Source of the DNA: Nodosilinea sp. FACHB-131
Lineage (GTDB): Bacteria; Cyanobacteriota; Cyanobacteriia; Phormidesmidales; Phormidesmidaceae
Assembly (NCBI RefSeq): GCF_014695395.1
Contig: NZ_JACJOF010000012.1
Location: 1-64,000, forward strand
Direction of reading: 5' to 3'
Length of the DNA stretch: 64,000 nucleotides
Shown: in pieces, positions 1 to 8,411 of the stretch
Position numbering within the stretch: the first letter of the stretch is position 1
Layout: each line of letters starts with the position of its first letter
The notes under the pieces: model-generated
Database searches by the model: none
Seen by the model: only the letters and a program-made list of their open reading frames with translations
Told to the model about the DNA's origin: nothing
Position numbers and translations under genes: made by a program

Positions 1-2
1 GG

Positions 3-92
3 TGGTTAAAGAGCCGGATTCGCAAACACCTCCCCCATGCCGACGGCTTACGTGCCGCTATTGAAGTCGTGCTCAAGCAAGCCGCGTCCTAA
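3..92 (+). CDS. C-terminal end of an unidentified protein (partial)
   Basis: An open frame enters from the left edge and ends at TAA 90-92, giving about 29 residues ending in IEVVLKQAAS. The piece is basic and helical in character but too short to assign to a family. A strong rho-independent terminator about 105 bp downstream on the same strand supports a real plus-strand transcript ending here. Confidence 0.5.
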   Translation, partial: WLKSRIRKHLPHADGLRAAIEVVLKQAAS

Positions 93-197
93 CCTAGATG
101 ACCACAGCTATAAATACTCAGGCGGTTACAAAGTCATTACCTAACCACAAGAAACTACATGTAGATTTTCGGTATATTCCCTTAGGTTATGACCTTA

Positions 198-243
198 AAC
201 GGAGGTTAAGCCGCCAAAAGGCGGGTTTAACCTCCGTTTTTTT
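198..243 (+). terminator. Rho-independent terminator
   Basis: The arm AAACGGAGGTTAA pairs with TTAACCTCCGTTT around a GC-rich inner segment, and a run of seven T follows. It ends the transcript of the gene truncated at the window start. A short open frame reading across this hairpin (98-352) is therefore not credible as a gene. Confidence 0.85.
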
Positions 244-354
244 CCGGTTTAGACCCCAGGGGGGAGATGCGACTATAGCAACATCAGGCAGGATTACAGA
301 CATAGCGCCAGCGGAGATCTCGTTTGAACGATCAGTGGGCCTTCGCCGCTAGAC

Positions 355-450
355 CTAGCCAGCTCGACAACTGCCACAGGTTCGTCCAGACCCCATCAGC
401 CAAGATGGGACTCTATAAACAGTTCCTGCTTCGGGGGCACGAGCTTAGGG
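355..450 (+). other. Possible structured RNA or 5' leader
   Basis: No gene is visible between the terminator near 243 and the TPR gene at 517. The stretch can fold: AGCTCG (361-366) pairs with CGAGCT (440-445), TGCC (372-375) with GGCA (436-439), and CCCATC (392-397) with GATGGG (404-409). This could be a leader of the TPR gene or an independent small RNA, including a divergent 6S RNA. I cannot match it to a known family by eye. Confidence 0.3.
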
Positions 451-516
451 GTTTTAACCTCTGCTCTCCCGCTGAATTGATTTAACGGTTTATGAGCACA
501 CGACAGGACTAAAACT

Positions 517-1239
517 ATGCACATCTACCGATCACAACAGCCTCTGGTTTGCATGCTGCCCCTTCAACCGCCGGGTCTGCCTCCGGTTGACTCGGCGGCC
601 CAGCCCCCGGCCCACGACTCGGTGACTGGGTCTTACACCACCGACGACGATACCCTCAGCCGACTGGCGGCGGCAGCGGTCAAGCGGCAACAGTATTCCC
701 AGGCGCTGCACCTGCTAGATCAGCTAGTTGAGCGCCATCCCCAGCGGGCGATGTACTACAGCAACCGGGGTCTGGTGCAATTGTGGCTAGGTCAACCTTA
801 CGCCGCTCTAGCTGACTGCGATCGCGCCATTCGGCTCAACCCCGACCTCGATCAGGCCTACAACAACCGGGCCATGTGCCATGCGGCCCTGGGTGACCTG
901 CCCGCCGCTCTCGACGATTACGAACAGGCCGTTGATCTCAACCCTTTCAACGGTCGCGCCCGCATCAATATGGGCGCTACCCTGCGGCAGATGGGTGCCC
1001 TCGATCGCGCTCTAGACTGCTTTGACGAAGCGCTGATGTTTCATCAGCTGCCCGAGTTTATCTATGCTGAGCGGGGCCGTACCTACCACCTGCGCGGCGA
1101 CTGGAACTGTGCGATCGCCGACTACCGCCGTACCTTGACAGCAGCGGCAGCCCGGCAGTCGAGCGATCAGCTTCAGGCCCTAACGCAGCGGGTCAAGCGC
1201 TGGGTAGAAGAGCTCTTGCCCCAGCAGAACTGGGCATAG
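517..1239 (+). CDS. Tetratricopeptide-repeat protein
   Basis: This 240-residue protein is built mostly of TPR helix pairs: about five units between residues 46 and 214, with the usual pattern of a Gly or Ala at the turn and LNP at unit ends (RAIRLNPD, QAVDLNPF). TPRs form superhelical scaffolds that bind other proteins; the sequence does not show the partner. Residues 1-45 are low-complexity and proline-rich, without a convincing signal peptide, so a cytoplasmic place is likely. The start at 517 has a weak AGGA upstream; ATG 553 is an alternative. It stands alone, with the next gene convergent. Confidence 0.85.
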   Translation: MHIYRSQQPLVCMLPLQPPGLPPVDSAAQPPAHDSVTGSYTTDDDTLSRLAAAAVKRQQYSQALHLLDQLVERHPQRAMYYSNRGLVQLWLGQPYAALADCDRAIRLNPDLDQAYNNRAMCHAALGDLPAALDDYEQAVDLNPFNGRARINMGATLRQMGALDRALDCFDEALMFHQLPEFIYAERGRTYHLRGDWNCAIADYRRTLTAAAARQSSDQLQALTQRVKRWVEELLPQQNWA

Positions 1240-1304
1240 TCACAGCGCCTTGCACCCAATCTTGTCCCGGAGACGAGTTCAGCGCCAATTCAGCGTGCAT
1301 CTAA

Positions 1305-1523
1305 TTAATCAATTGAAATGCTTTGGGGACCGCCATTGCGATCGCTGCCTCCCCATCCACCACTATCTCCGCCTGTAGGTGTGATCCCTTGGTTCTGCAG
1401 CCAGCTTTTGACAGGGTCGTCCGATAGACTAAGCCGCAGCAGCCCCGAGGTTAGCCCACCCAAAAACGCCACAGGGTGAGCGGTCAGCTCTTGCACAAAG
1501 GGAGTAAGCTCGTCTAAAAACAT
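1305..1523 (-). CDS. Small conserved cyanobacterial protein of unknown function
   Basis: The protein has 72 residues. Its first 45 carry the pattern FLDELTPFVQELTAHPVAF followed by a short hydrophobic stretch and the acidic/serine motif LSLSDDPVKSWL. I recall this N-terminal pattern from short hypothetical proteins of many cyanobacteria. The tail (from about residue 50) is rich in Gly, Asp and Ser and probably disordered. It has no catalytic signature. It lies between the TPR gene (convergent) and tatC (same strand, 180 bp upstream). Recognition is of a family without assigned role. Confidence 0.7.
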   Translation of the reverse strand: MFLDELTPFVQELTAHPVAFLGGLTSGLLRLSLSDDPVKSWLQNQGITPTGGDSGGWGGSDRNGGPQSISID

Positions 1524-1700
1524 TGAGTCAGTCCGTAGCGACGGCTTGATCCTAACCTGAAAGCCTGCGGAAAAGGTATCGGTTAAAAGCTAGAGCTTAG
1601 ACTTTGGTTGACTAAAACGGCTTGAGGACCAAAACTGTTGGCCCCTGAGGGCTGGCCACCGCCCCTAAACCCTAAACCTTTTACCCCTGCAATCCCAACG

Positions 1701-2483
1701 CTATCGCCCGATCGCCTTCACCAGACCAATGCCGCCAAAGTAGAGAAACAGCACTGCTCCCGCCAGCAGGCTTTGGGTGACTGGGTCAGTAGAAGGGGTG
1801 AGCACTGCCCCCAGCACCGCCGCCCCCAGCAGGACGTAGCGCCAGCCCTTGAGCATTTGGTCAGAGTTAACGATGCCTAGCAGCCCCAGCAGCATTTGTA
1901 GAATCGGAATCTGAAAAGCTAACCCAGTGCTAAACAGCAGCAGCAGCACAAACTCAAAGTAGCGATCGATCGACCACAACTGCTCAACCACATCGGCTCC
2001 GTAGCTGATAAAAAAGTTCAGCGCCGCCGGAATCAGCGCCACGTAGGCAAACAGCAGCCCGGCAAAAAACAGCACGCTCGACCCCAACACCAGCGGCCCT
2101 ACCAGTCGCCGCTCCCGTCGAGTTAACCCCGGCAGCACAAACAACACTACCTGATAGAGAATAAATGGGCTGGCGGCTACCAACCCGCTGTAACCCGCCA
2201 CCTTAAAGGAGACAAAAAAGTACTCCCCTGGCGACAGCTGCAAAAACTTTACCCCCTGGGCTGGCACCTCCAGTAGGCTGACAATGGGCCTCACCTGCCA
2301 GAAGCAGACCACAATGGCTAGCACCACGGCAATTAGGCTGTAAAAAATGCGCTGCCGCAGTTCTTCCAGGTGATCAAACAGCGACATCTCGACATCGTAG
2401 GGCACTTCGTCGAGGTCAGCGGTGTCACCATTAAGAATAGCCGTCTCGGTGGTGGCGCTCTCAAGCTCGGTGGGCGGTGTCAT
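1701..2483 (-). CDS. tatC: Sec-independent protein translocase subunit TatC
   Basis: TatC is the receptor of the twin-arginine pathway and binds the RR signal of folded precursors at the thylakoid and plasma membranes. The 260-residue protein has the family hallmark [14 protein letters not shown] after an acidic 30-residue extension, then six hydrophobic segments (about residues 48-67, 93-115, 129-152, 175-195, 209-223, 229-250). The conserved Pro and Glu of the first periplasmic and cytoplasmic loops are present ([16 protein letters not shown]). tatA is not adjacent. The RodZ-like gene lies 78 bp upstream on the same strand and may share its transcript. Confidence 0.95.
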   Translation of the reverse strand: MTPPTELESATTETAILNGDTADLDEVPYDVEMSLFDHLEELRQRIFYSLIAVVLAIVVCFWQVRPIVSLLEVPAQGVKFLQLSPGEYFFVSFKVAGYSGLVAASPFILYQVVLFVLPGLTRRERRLVGPLVLGSSVLFFAGLLFAYVALIPAALNFFISYGADVVEQLWSIDRYFEFVLLLLFSTGLAFQIPILQMLLGLLGIVNSDQMLKGWRYVLLGAAVLGAVLTPSTDPVTQSLLAGAVLFLYFGGIGLVKAIGR

Positions 2484-2561
2484 AGGTTGGGCAGGTGAGC
2501 AGTAGGACGATCGCTTCTATTGTAAGCCCATGATTTCGCTAGCTTGGGATAATGGCCCAGC

Positions 2562-3485
2562 CTAAGGCGACTCAACGCTCTCTACTCCCGAATCAGGGGT
2601 TACGGTGAGAGTTCTAACTACTCCAGAAGCACCCATGACGACAGCGCGATCGCCATTGACTGACAGCTCTACCCCCCCCGCGTTACCCGTCCTCAAGGTC
2701 AGGCTGGTTTCGGCCGTCCAGGTCTCTTCAAAGCCCTTCTCGGCAACGCCTTCGTAAACGTTCTCACCGTCGGCTACCACGCTGAGCCAGGAGCGATCGC
2801 TCAGGTTCGCGCTGACTACCACCGGTGCTTCCAGGGGAGCATTGGATTCAGCTTCGGCCTCTAGCGGTTCCTCTGTTGGGGTCGTAGTCTCCGCTGGTGC
2901 CGGAGTTGCGGCGCCAGTACTGGCGGTCTCAGAGGTTGTTTCCGCCCCTGAATTGTCGTTATTGGCTTGAGATGGCGCGTTGCTGCGCCCAAACAGCCCC
3001 CAGGCTCCCAACCCCAAAACTGCCGCCAGAGCAGCTAGGCTCAGCACTAGCGGCAGCGACGACCGGCCCGCCGGGTCAGGCGCTGTCGAGGGGATGCGAT
3101 CGCTCGTCTGAGGGCTAGGGCTAGGAGGCTTCGGTGCCGCAGTGCCGTTCGTGTGGGGTTTCGGTGCGGCAGTGCCGTTCGTGTCGGCCTGTTGGATCAG
3201 CTCTGGGGTCGGTAGCACATTCACCGGCGTGACTCGAAACTCTTGGGCAATGGTTTGACCATCAAGGCCCAAGGCTTCGGCATAGCGACGAATGAATCCT
3301 TGAATAAACACTGGCTCGGGTAGCTCAGCATCATGCCCCGATTCCAATGCCTTCAATAGAGCTGGGCGGATAAAAATTTGGTTGGCTAGCATGTCGATGG
3401 CCAGCCCTTGCTCCTGACGCACCTGGCGTAGGTACGCCCCGATACTTTGGAGCTGCTCGATTTGGGTAGGAGCTAACTTAGCCAC
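2562..3485 (-). CDS. RodZ-like membrane protein with N-terminal HTH and C-terminal DUF4115
   Basis: The 307 residues split into an XRE-type helix-turn-helix of the RodZ class (about 10-85), a Pro/Ser/Thr linker, a single membrane helix (143-166), a second acidic Ala/Thr/Glu-rich linker and a C-terminal beta domain (about 222-300; SWLSVVADGENVYEG, LRTGNAGGVELSVNG) typical of DUF4115. RodZ proteins tether MreB to the membrane and shape the cell, so a cytoplasmic N-terminus and periplasmic C-terminus are expected. The first linker holds a perfect decapeptide duplication (see 3131-3184). Direct evidence for an MreB link here is lacking. Confidence 0.85.
   Translation of the reverse strand: MAKLAPTQIEQLQSIGAYLRQVRQEQGLAIDMLANQIFIRPALLKALESGHDAELPEPVFIQGFIRRYAEALGLDGQTIAQEFRVTPVNVLPTPELIQQADTNGTAAPKPHTNGTAAPKPPSPSPQTSDRIPSTAPDPAGRSSLPLVLSLAALAAVLGLGAWGLFGRSNAPSQANNDNSGAETTSETASTGAATPAPAETTTPTEEPLEAEAESNAPLEAPVVVSANLSDRSWLSVVADGENVYEGVAEKGFEETWTAETSLTLRTGNAGGVELSVNGDRAVVMGASGVVRTLTVTPDSGVESVESP
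3131..3184. repeat. 30-bp tandem duplication inside the RodZ-like gene
   Basis: The unit at 3131-3160 recurs at 3161-3184 with one mismatch over 24 bases. In the protein this gives two copies of TNGTAAPKP in the linker before the membrane helix. It looks like a recent in-frame slippage event in a disordered linker. Confidence 0.85.
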
Positions 3486-3601
3486 GGCACCTCACTGAAG
3501 ACATTATGGGGAACTATGCCCTGGTCGATGAACCCGAACGAGGTCATTTTAATGGGAAATGACCGCCAGTGTAGCCAAGACTATTGAAAACCCTGGCACG
3601 C

Positions 3602-3871
3602 CTAAAACACCTGGTTCCAGGCATAGACCTCATACTCTGTCCAAACGCCGTTTTTCCAGTAGGGGTCGTCCTCCACCAACTGCCGCACAGCAGCCTCGCT
3701 TTCAGCCTCGTAAATGCCGAACACTTTGCTGTTGTCAGTGGTTGGGCCTAGGGCTACCAACAAGCCGTCGTCTTTTTGCTGCTGCAATCCCTGGAGATGC
3801 GCCGCTCGAAAGGGAGCCCGCTTTTCAAGCACATCCTCACAATAGCTGCCCCACATCACATATTTGGCCAT
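3602..3871 (-). CDS. YciI family protein
   Basis: The 89-residue protein has the YCII ferredoxin-like fold pattern: an N-terminal strand (AKYVMWGSYC), a His-containing helix (RAAHLQGLQQ), the strand-turn LLVALGPTTDNSKVFGIY, and the helix plus acidic DDPY motif (VRQLVEDDPYWKNGVW) that holds the conserved Asp of the family. YciI proteins are small putative enzymes related to muconolactone isomerase-like folds; the substrate is unknown. The gene is monocistronic, 76 bp downstream of the divergent edge of the RodZ gene and followed by an AT-rich gap. Confidence 0.85.
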   Translation of the reverse strand: MAKYVMWGSYCEDVLEKRAPFRAAHLQGLQQQKDDGLLVALGPTTDNSKVFGIYEAESEAAVRQLVEDDPYWKNGVWTEYEVYAWNQVF

Positions 3872-4358
3872 GACTCAGTGCCTCAAAAGTTCATCGCCGA
3901 TGGTATCAGATTAGGTAGTGTTCTATACAGAAAAATGAGCTGCATAGAGAGAAGGAACAGACGGTATACCCAGTTGCAAAAGTGTCATGGCATTCACGCA
4001 AAAATCACCTTTACCCGAAATAATTAGACACAGGACACTTCAGTAGAACTACTCGATATTAATGCGCCATTTTTGCTCCAAAAACAATCTGTATCTCATA
4101 TGCCACAAGCCTTTCCGGAATTGCTGCCGACCCTGTTGAAGTAACTCTTTATCGGAGCTTTAGTGGAAATCCAATGAGCTTTGTTGATACTTTACCTGAT
4201 GGCTAAGGGAATTCTTTAGCTTAAGCAAAAGGCTCACCAACGTCTAAGTGGGTTCTATGTTCGCTCCATCCAGTATTGAGTTTCCATACCAAGTCCAGAC
4301 TCAGTGCTCGACCGTTTCTCAGACAGTCTCAATTGTTGGACTTGCGAGAGGTTTAACC
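3872..4358. other. AT-rich intergenic stretch
   Basis: About 490 bases separate the YciI start from the next plus-strand gene. Base composition is clearly more AT-rich than the neighbouring genes. I see no conserved reading frame, tRNA or strong hairpin. It must hold the promoters of both flanking divergent genes. Confidence 0.5.
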
Positions 4359-4673
4359 ATGAATTGCTTTCTATCTTCCCTCCGTCACGGGCTGCACACT
4401 GCAGGCCAAGCCCCTCTAGACCTATTTCGTCCGCTACGCCAGTGGGTCAGCCGCCTGCGGGTTGAGACCCCTCGCCGCGCCCGTAAGGTGGCAGAGTTGA
4501 TCCCCGCCCAGTGCCCCTTTGAGCGCGATATTGTGCTGCTGGGTCGCTCGGTGGCTCACATTCCGCCCCTGTGCAAGCTCAACCCCCTCTACAACGAATT
4601 GGTCGAGCTGCGATTTCGGGCCCTTTGTTACCTAGCCGACGAATGCGGCGAAGATATCTCGGCTTATATCTAA
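4359..4673 (+). CDS. Mo-dependent nitrogenase C-terminal-like protein
   Basis: The chosen start is ATG 4359, with GAGAGG eight bases upstream; an in-frame ATG at 4248 adds 37 unconserved residues. The 104-residue product ends with CPFERDIVLLGR, IPPLCKLNPLY and LRFRALCYLADECGEDIS, the pattern of the small Mo_nitro_C domain (PF06967). This domain is widespread in cyanobacteria as a free-standing protein, including non-diazotrophs, so it is not evidence of nitrogen fixation. Its biochemical role is unknown. A strong terminator follows at 4759. Confidence 0.8.
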   Translation: MNCFLSSLRHGLHTAGQAPLDLFRPLRQWVSRLRVETPRRARKVAELIPAQCPFERDIVLLGRSVAHIPPLCKLNPLYNELVELRFRALCYLADECGEDISAYI

Positions 4674-4758
4674 ACCTTGGAATTGTTGAGGTCACGTCAT
4701 CTGGCTTGCCATCTAGCCTGAGCTCCAAAGCTACAGACAGTATTGCGTCAAAACATCT

Positions 4759-4797
4759 CCCCCCCTTTGTCGACCTAGGGCCGACAAAGGGGGTTTA
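4759..4797 (+). terminator. Rho-independent terminator
   Basis: CCCCCTTTGTCG pairs with CGACAAAGGGGG across an 8-base loop, then TTTACTTTG. It ends the Mo_nitro_C transcript before tadA. Confidence 0.8.
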
Positions 4798-4879
4798 CTT
4801 TGGGAAAGCAATGCTTGAAGAATGCTCTGATCTACTATGGGTAGGCTAAATCCTGTTGTGGTTGCTTGAGTGACCTCCT

Positions 4880-5437
4880 ATGCCCTACGACCTGTCCTCC
4901 CAAAATCTGCCCTTCCAGGAGCTGACTGATGAGGCCGCTCTGCGCCATCACCGCTGGATGCTGCGGGCCCTAGAACTGGCTGAGACCGCCGGAGCTGCGG
5001 GGGATGTGCCGGTGGGAGCAGTAGTGGTTGGCCCTGAGGATAAGGTGCTGGCGGAGGTGGGCAATCGGCGAGAGCAAGATCAAGACCCCACTGCCCATGC
5101 TGAGGTGCTGGCGTTACGGCAGGCTGCGCGCCAGTTGGGCAACTGGCATCTCAACGACTGCACGCTCTACGTCACCCTTGAGCCCTGCCCGATGTGTGCT
5201 GGAGCAATTGTTCTGAGCCGCCTAGGGCTGCTGGTATACGGTACCCACGACCCCAAATCGGGAGCGGTGCGATCGGTGCTAAATCTGCCCGATGGCCCGG
5301 CCTCTAACCATCGGCTCAGGGTGGTGACCGGCGTTTTGGCCGAACCTTGCCGTCAACAGCTTCAGCAGTGGTTTCAGCAGCGTCGTCAAGAGCAGCGCCG
5401 CCCCCCGCTCACCATGACACCAACTGAACTGTCCTGA
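4880..5437 (+). CDS. tadA: tRNA-specific adenosine deaminase TadA
   Basis: TadA converts A34 to inosine in the anticodon of tRNA-Arg(ACG), allowing ACG-decoding tRNA to read CGU/CGC/CGA. The cytidine-deaminase-fold zinc site is complete: H73-A-E75 supplies a zinc ligand and the proton shuttle, and PCPMC supplies C103 and C106. The VPVGAVVV strand and the TAHAEVLALR helix match the family. At 185 residues it has about 20 extra residues at the N-terminus (MPYDLSSQ...) and a basic Gln/Arg tail compared with the E. coli enzyme. It is followed on the same strand by an acyltransferase gene after 148 bp. Confidence 0.95.
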   Translation: MPYDLSSQNLPFQELTDEAALRHHRWMLRALELAETAGAAGDVPVGAVVVGPEDKVLAEVGNRREQDQDPTAHAEVLALRQAARQLGNWHLNDCTLYVTLEPCPMCAGAIVLSRLGLLVYGTHDPKSGAVRSVLNLPDGPASNHRLRVVTGVLAEPCRQQLQQWFQQRRQEQRRPPLTMTPTELS

Positions 5438-5585
5438 GCCGGGTTTGCGTCCTCTGGTGAGGGCTGTAGTGTAAAGCATGTAGACCAGGGTCAGACCCGT
5501 TTTGTTTCCGATCGCAGCTCTGTGGTAGCTAGCGACGGGCATACTGGGAAGGCCTAACATCGGCACTATTGGGATTTAGCTGATC

Positions 5586-6374
5586 ATGGCTCCTGTATTA
5601 CGCCTTCCTATGAAATCCTCTGAGCTTCCTGAATCGTCGGCTGGGTTGGTTAGGGGTGGGGCGATCGCCCCTGCCCAATCGCGCTGCTCACCAGTGCTGA
5701 CTCCCCTAGCCTATTTTCTGGGCCGCCACCTAGTGGTGCCCGCCTACTTTGGCCCCATCACTATTACGGGGCAGCACTATGTGCCTACAACTGGGCCAGT
5801 CATTTTGGCACCTACCCACCGAGCCCGCTGGGACTCGATTTTGCTGCCCTACGCCGCCGGCCGAGCCATTACCGGCCGCGACCTGCGCTTCATGGTCACC
5901 GCTGACGAGGTCAAGGGTCTCCAGGGATGGTTTATTCGTCGCTTAGGAGGGTTCGCGGTCAATGTGCGGCGGCCTACGGTAGCCAGCCTGCGCCACGGCA
6001 TCGAGCTGCTGCTAGAGGGCGAGATGCTGGTGATCTATCCCGAAGGGGGCATTCGTCGAGAGGACAAAATCCACGGCCTCAAGCCCGGTTTGGCTAGATT
6101 GGCAGTGCAGGCCGAGGCCGCCAGAACTGGATTGGGTGTACAGGTGCTGCCGGTAGACATTTACTATGGCGCGGCTTATCCAGGCTGGCGTAGTTCGGCT
6201 CAAATTCACATTGGCGCTCCACTGTCGGTACAGGCTTACCTCCAGGGTGAGGATTCTCCTGAGGCACTAAAGGCCGGGGCAGCGCAGCTCACCAAAGATC
6301 TCAAGGCTCGCTTAGAGAGCCTGGTCAGTGCTCGGCAAAGCAACGCCGCATCGCAACCCTCTATACCGTCTTAA
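5586..6374 (+). CDS. 1-acyl-glycerol-3-phosphate acyltransferase family protein (PlsC-like)
   Basis: This family transfers an acyl chain to lysophosphatidic acid or a similar acceptor at the membrane during glycerolipid synthesis. In the 262 residues the catalytic HX4D motif reads H78-RARW-D83 (block I), the block III motif is YPEGGIRRE (151-159; the classical form is EGTR) and the segment RRLGGFAVNV matches block II. There is no long hydrophobic N-terminal anchor, only a short segment around 40-55. The exact acceptor is unsure, since cyanobacteria carry several paralogues. Start ATG 5586 or 5610; the first 35 residues look variable. Confidence 0.85.
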   Translation: MAPVLRLPMKSSELPESSAGLVRGGAIAPAQSRCSPVLTPLAYFLGRHLVVPAYFGPITITGQHYVPTTGPVILAPTHRARWDSILLPYAAGRAITGRDLRFMVTADEVKGLQGWFIRRLGGFAVNVRRPTVASLRHGIELLLEGEMLVIYPEGGIRREDKIHGLKPGLARLAVQAEAARTGLGVQVLPVDIYYGAAYPGWRSSAQIHIGAPLSVQAYLQGEDSPEALKAGAAQLTKDLKARLESLVSARQSNAASQPSIPS

Positions 6375-6474
6375 CAGCCATTAAATGCCATCGAGGTAAA
6401 GGGCTGAGGATAGGACAATCTGACTAGACCGTGGTTTATTAAGGCATTGGCCCGTAAACCAGGAAGTCTTTCCT

Positions 6475-7461
6475 ATGTTTGATAGCCTTTTTACCTCTAA
6501 TCCGCTGACCGACCTGCAAACCGATCCGCTGCGACCCCTGAAGGGGGTGATTGTGGGAGCCGGCCAGGTGGGGTTGGCCTGCGCCTACGCCATGATGATC
6601 CAAAACGTGCTGGATGAAATGGTGCTGGTGGACCTCAACCAGGACAAGCTGATCGGCGAGGTGATGGATCTAGAGCAGGGCATGTCCTTTGTCGAGCCAA
6701 CGCTAATTAAGGCGGGCACCATGGCCGATGCCGCTGGGGCCGACGTGGTAGTGCTTACCGCTGGGGCAGCCCAAAAAGACGGCGAAACTCGCCTAGATCT
6801 GGTGCAAAAAAACGTCGAAATTCTCAAAAAGCTGATCCCCGATATTGTTGCCCACTGCCCTGAGGCCATTTTGCTGGTGGTGTCTAACCCTGTAGACGTG
6901 CTCACCTACGCCGCCTGGAAGCTGTCGGGACTGCCCAAGTCTCGGGTATTTGGCTCCGGCACAGTGCTGGACACGGGGCGGTTTCGCTATTTGCTATCGC
7001 GTCGCTTGGGCATTGACCCGCGCAGCCTGCATGCCTACATCATTGGCGAACACGGCGACAGCGAGGTGCCGTTTTGGAGCCATGCCAATGTCTGCGGCAC
7101 CCCCCTCTACTACGACGGTATGGCCGATGGCGATCGCCAGGCCATGGACGAGATCTTTCAGCAGACCAAAAACGCCGCCTACGAAATCATCCGTCGCAAA
7201 GGATACACCAACTACGCAGTTGGTCTGGCGGTGACGCAGATTGTGCAGTCGATTGTGCGCGACCAAAACCGGGTGCTGACGGTAAGCTGCGTGGTCGATG
7301 AAATCTTTGGCGTTCAGGACCTGTGTCTAAGCATGCCTGCGGTGGTGGGGCGCACTGGGGTGAGCCGGCGGTTGAATATGCTGCTCAGTCCCCATGAGGA
7401 GGAGCTGCTGCTGCACTCAGCCCAGACCCTGCGAGGTGTGATTGACCAGATTGAGTTTTAA
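6475..7461 (+). CDS. ldh: L-lactate dehydrogenase
   Basis: The enzyme interconverts pyruvate and L-lactate with NAD(H) in the cytoplasm. Residues in 328: the Rossmann motif GAGQVG (28-33), the substrate-loop [10 protein letters not shown] with Q100 (lactate-type; malate dehydrogenases have Arg here), R106, R169 and the catalytic H193 in [15 protein letters not shown] is the conserved Asn-Pro-Val segment. The Q100 choice supports lactate over malate dehydrogenase. The N-terminus carries about 20 extra residues before the first strand. The gene ends 5 bp before the convergent GDT1-like gene. It may serve dark fermentation. Confidence 0.93.
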   Translation: MFDSLFTSNPLTDLQTDPLRPLKGVIVGAGQVGLACAYAMMIQNVLDEMVLVDLNQDKLIGEVMDLEQGMSFVEPTLIKAGTMADAAGADVVVLTAGAAQKDGETRLDLVQKNVEILKKLIPDIVAHCPEAILLVVSNPVDVLTYAAWKLSGLPKSRVFGSGTVLDTGRFRYLLSRRLGIDPRSLHAYIIGEHGDSEVPFWSHANVCGTPLYYDGMADGDRQAMDEIFQQTKNAAYEIIRRKGYTNYAVGLAVTQIVQSIVRDQNRVLTVSCVVDEIFGVQDLCLSMPAVVGRTGVSRRLNMLLSPHEEELLLHSAQTLRGVIDQIEF

Positions 7462-7466
7462 CCCGC

Positions 7467-7748
7467 TTAATCGTCGCTGGCGGCGGGCCACAGCAGCTTG
7501 ACAGCCAGCAGGGCAAACCCAACAGCAGCAACGGCTTTGACCAATCGCTCTGGCAAAATTTGGGCGGTGCCTTCTCCCACAATTACCCCCAGCAAGCTGG
7601 CCAGCAGCAGGGCGGCGGCGGTGCCCAGGAACACGGCGCGAGGAGACTTTGAGCTGCCTCCGAGGGCGATCGCCGCCAGCTGGCTTTTATCCCCCAGCTC
7701 TGAGATGAACACAGCAGTAAAACTGACGGCAAGAAGGTTCCAATCCAT
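7467..7748 (-). CDS. TMEM165/GDT1 (UPF0016) family half-protein, copy 2
   Basis: UPF0016 proteins export or exchange Mn2+ or Ca2+ for protons; the cyanobacterial member Mnx moves manganese. The 93 residues hold three membrane helices and one copy of the signature E-x-G-D-K-[ST], here ELGDKSQ (E17, D20). Full family proteins have six helices and two such motifs, so this half-length protein must pair with another half. The partner is most likely the product of 7857-8207, just upstream on the same strand. The two are separated by a G-rich low-complexity spacer. The 3' end nearly touches ldh. Confidence 0.88.
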   Translation of the reverse strand: MDWNLLAVSFTAVFISELGDKSQLAAIALGGSSKSPRAVFLGTAAALLLASLLGVIVGEGTAQILPERLVKAVAAVGFALLAVKLLWPAASDD

Positions 7749-7825
7749 GGGGAGGGGAGTGATGGGGTAGGGGTGGATGGGTTAAGGGGGTGAGGGAGAT
7801 GAGGAGGGTAGGGGAGATGGGATGT
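7749..7825. repeat. G-rich low-complexity intergenic repeat
   Basis: The spacer between the two GDT1-like genes consists of irregular units such as GGGGTAGG, GGTGGATGGG and GGTGAGGGAGATGA. Similar tracts occur at 8338, 13505, 59011 and 62406. Four or more closely spaced G-runs give it G-quadruplex potential on the plus strand. Confidence 0.7.
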
Positions 7826-7856
7826 GCTTATGGGGCCGCTTTGAGTTGGAGGTGGG

Positions 7857-8207
7857 CTAGAGGTGGACGATGTCCCAGAGGAGACAGACGGTGATGCCGA
7901 TGAGCATGGTGCCAGCGGCGGTGTCGAGGGTAGCAGGGGAAACGCGGCGAGCTAGCCACTGCCCCAGCAGTACGCCGATGAGGCTAGTGCTGATCAAGGC
8001 GGTGCCAGCACCTAAAAAAACGATCCAAGGTGCCTGAGACTGGGCACTCATGAGCAGCGTAGTCACCTGGGTTTTGTCACCTAGTTCAGCCAAAAAAATA
8101 GTGATAAATGTAGAGCCAAAAACCCGCCAAAAGGCCGCTCGACTCAAGGTGGAAGGCTTGGCTTCGACGGCGGTAGCAGAGGGGGGGAGAGAGCTAGAAA
8201 TAGACAC
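7857..8207 (-). CDS. TMEM165/GDT1 (UPF0016) family half-protein, copy 1
   Basis: The 116-residue protein has a 25-residue polar leader, then three membrane helices with the signature ELGDKTQ (E41, D44). With the neighbouring half-protein (7467-7748) it would rebuild a six-helix, two-motif transporter with the paired acidic residues needed for cation binding. Proposed role: heterodimeric Mn2+ (or Ca2+) transport, by analogy to Mnx/GDT1. The longer leader distinguishes it from its partner. Nothing in the upstream 200 bp looks like a mntP/yybP manganese riboswitch. Confidence 0.88.
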   Translation of the reverse strand: MSISSSLPPSATAVEAKPSTLSRAAFWRVFGSTFITIFLAELGDKTQVTTLLMSAQSQAPWIVFLGAGTALISTSLIGVLLGQWLARRVSPATLDTAAGTMLIGITVCLLWDIVHL

Positions 8208-8337
8208 AATAGGGTAAAAGGCAGGTTAACTGAGCGGTCACAAGGTTGGGCACAGAGCAACGCCGAGACCGTTGAGTACTGCCTGAGATTTCATAATGCT
8301 TTCATTATCTGCAAGAGTCAGCGAAACCGCAACCCCA

Positions 8338-8411
8338 GCCCCCTTACCTTGCCCTCCTCCGTCATCTTTCTCACTCCCCTATCTTCCTCACCTTCCTCAA
8401 CCCCTACCCAA
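8338..8411. repeat. C-rich low-complexity intergenic repeat
   Basis: The tract contains repeated CCTCCTC, CACTCCCCTATC and TTCCTCACC units and reads as the complement of the G-rich tract at 7749. It lies at the 3' end of the YkgJ gene. No other feature is visible. Confidence 0.6.

Noticed and set aside
98..352. Plus-strand open frame of 84 codons
   Set aside because: It reads through a strong terminator at 198-243, has no ribosome site and no recognisable domain.
4359..4673. Evidence for nitrogen fixation from the Mo-nitrogenase-like protein
   Set aside because: This small domain is a stand-alone protein also in non-diazotrophic cyanobacteria; no nif genes occur in the window.
7749..7825. 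Possible CRISPR-like repeat array
   Set aside because: Units are irregular, too short and lack spacers of constant length; no cas genes are present.
7857..8411. Manganese (yybP-ykoY) riboswitch upstream of the GDT1-like genes
   Set aside because: I could not find the conserved paired loops; the region is mostly a C-rich low-complexity tract.
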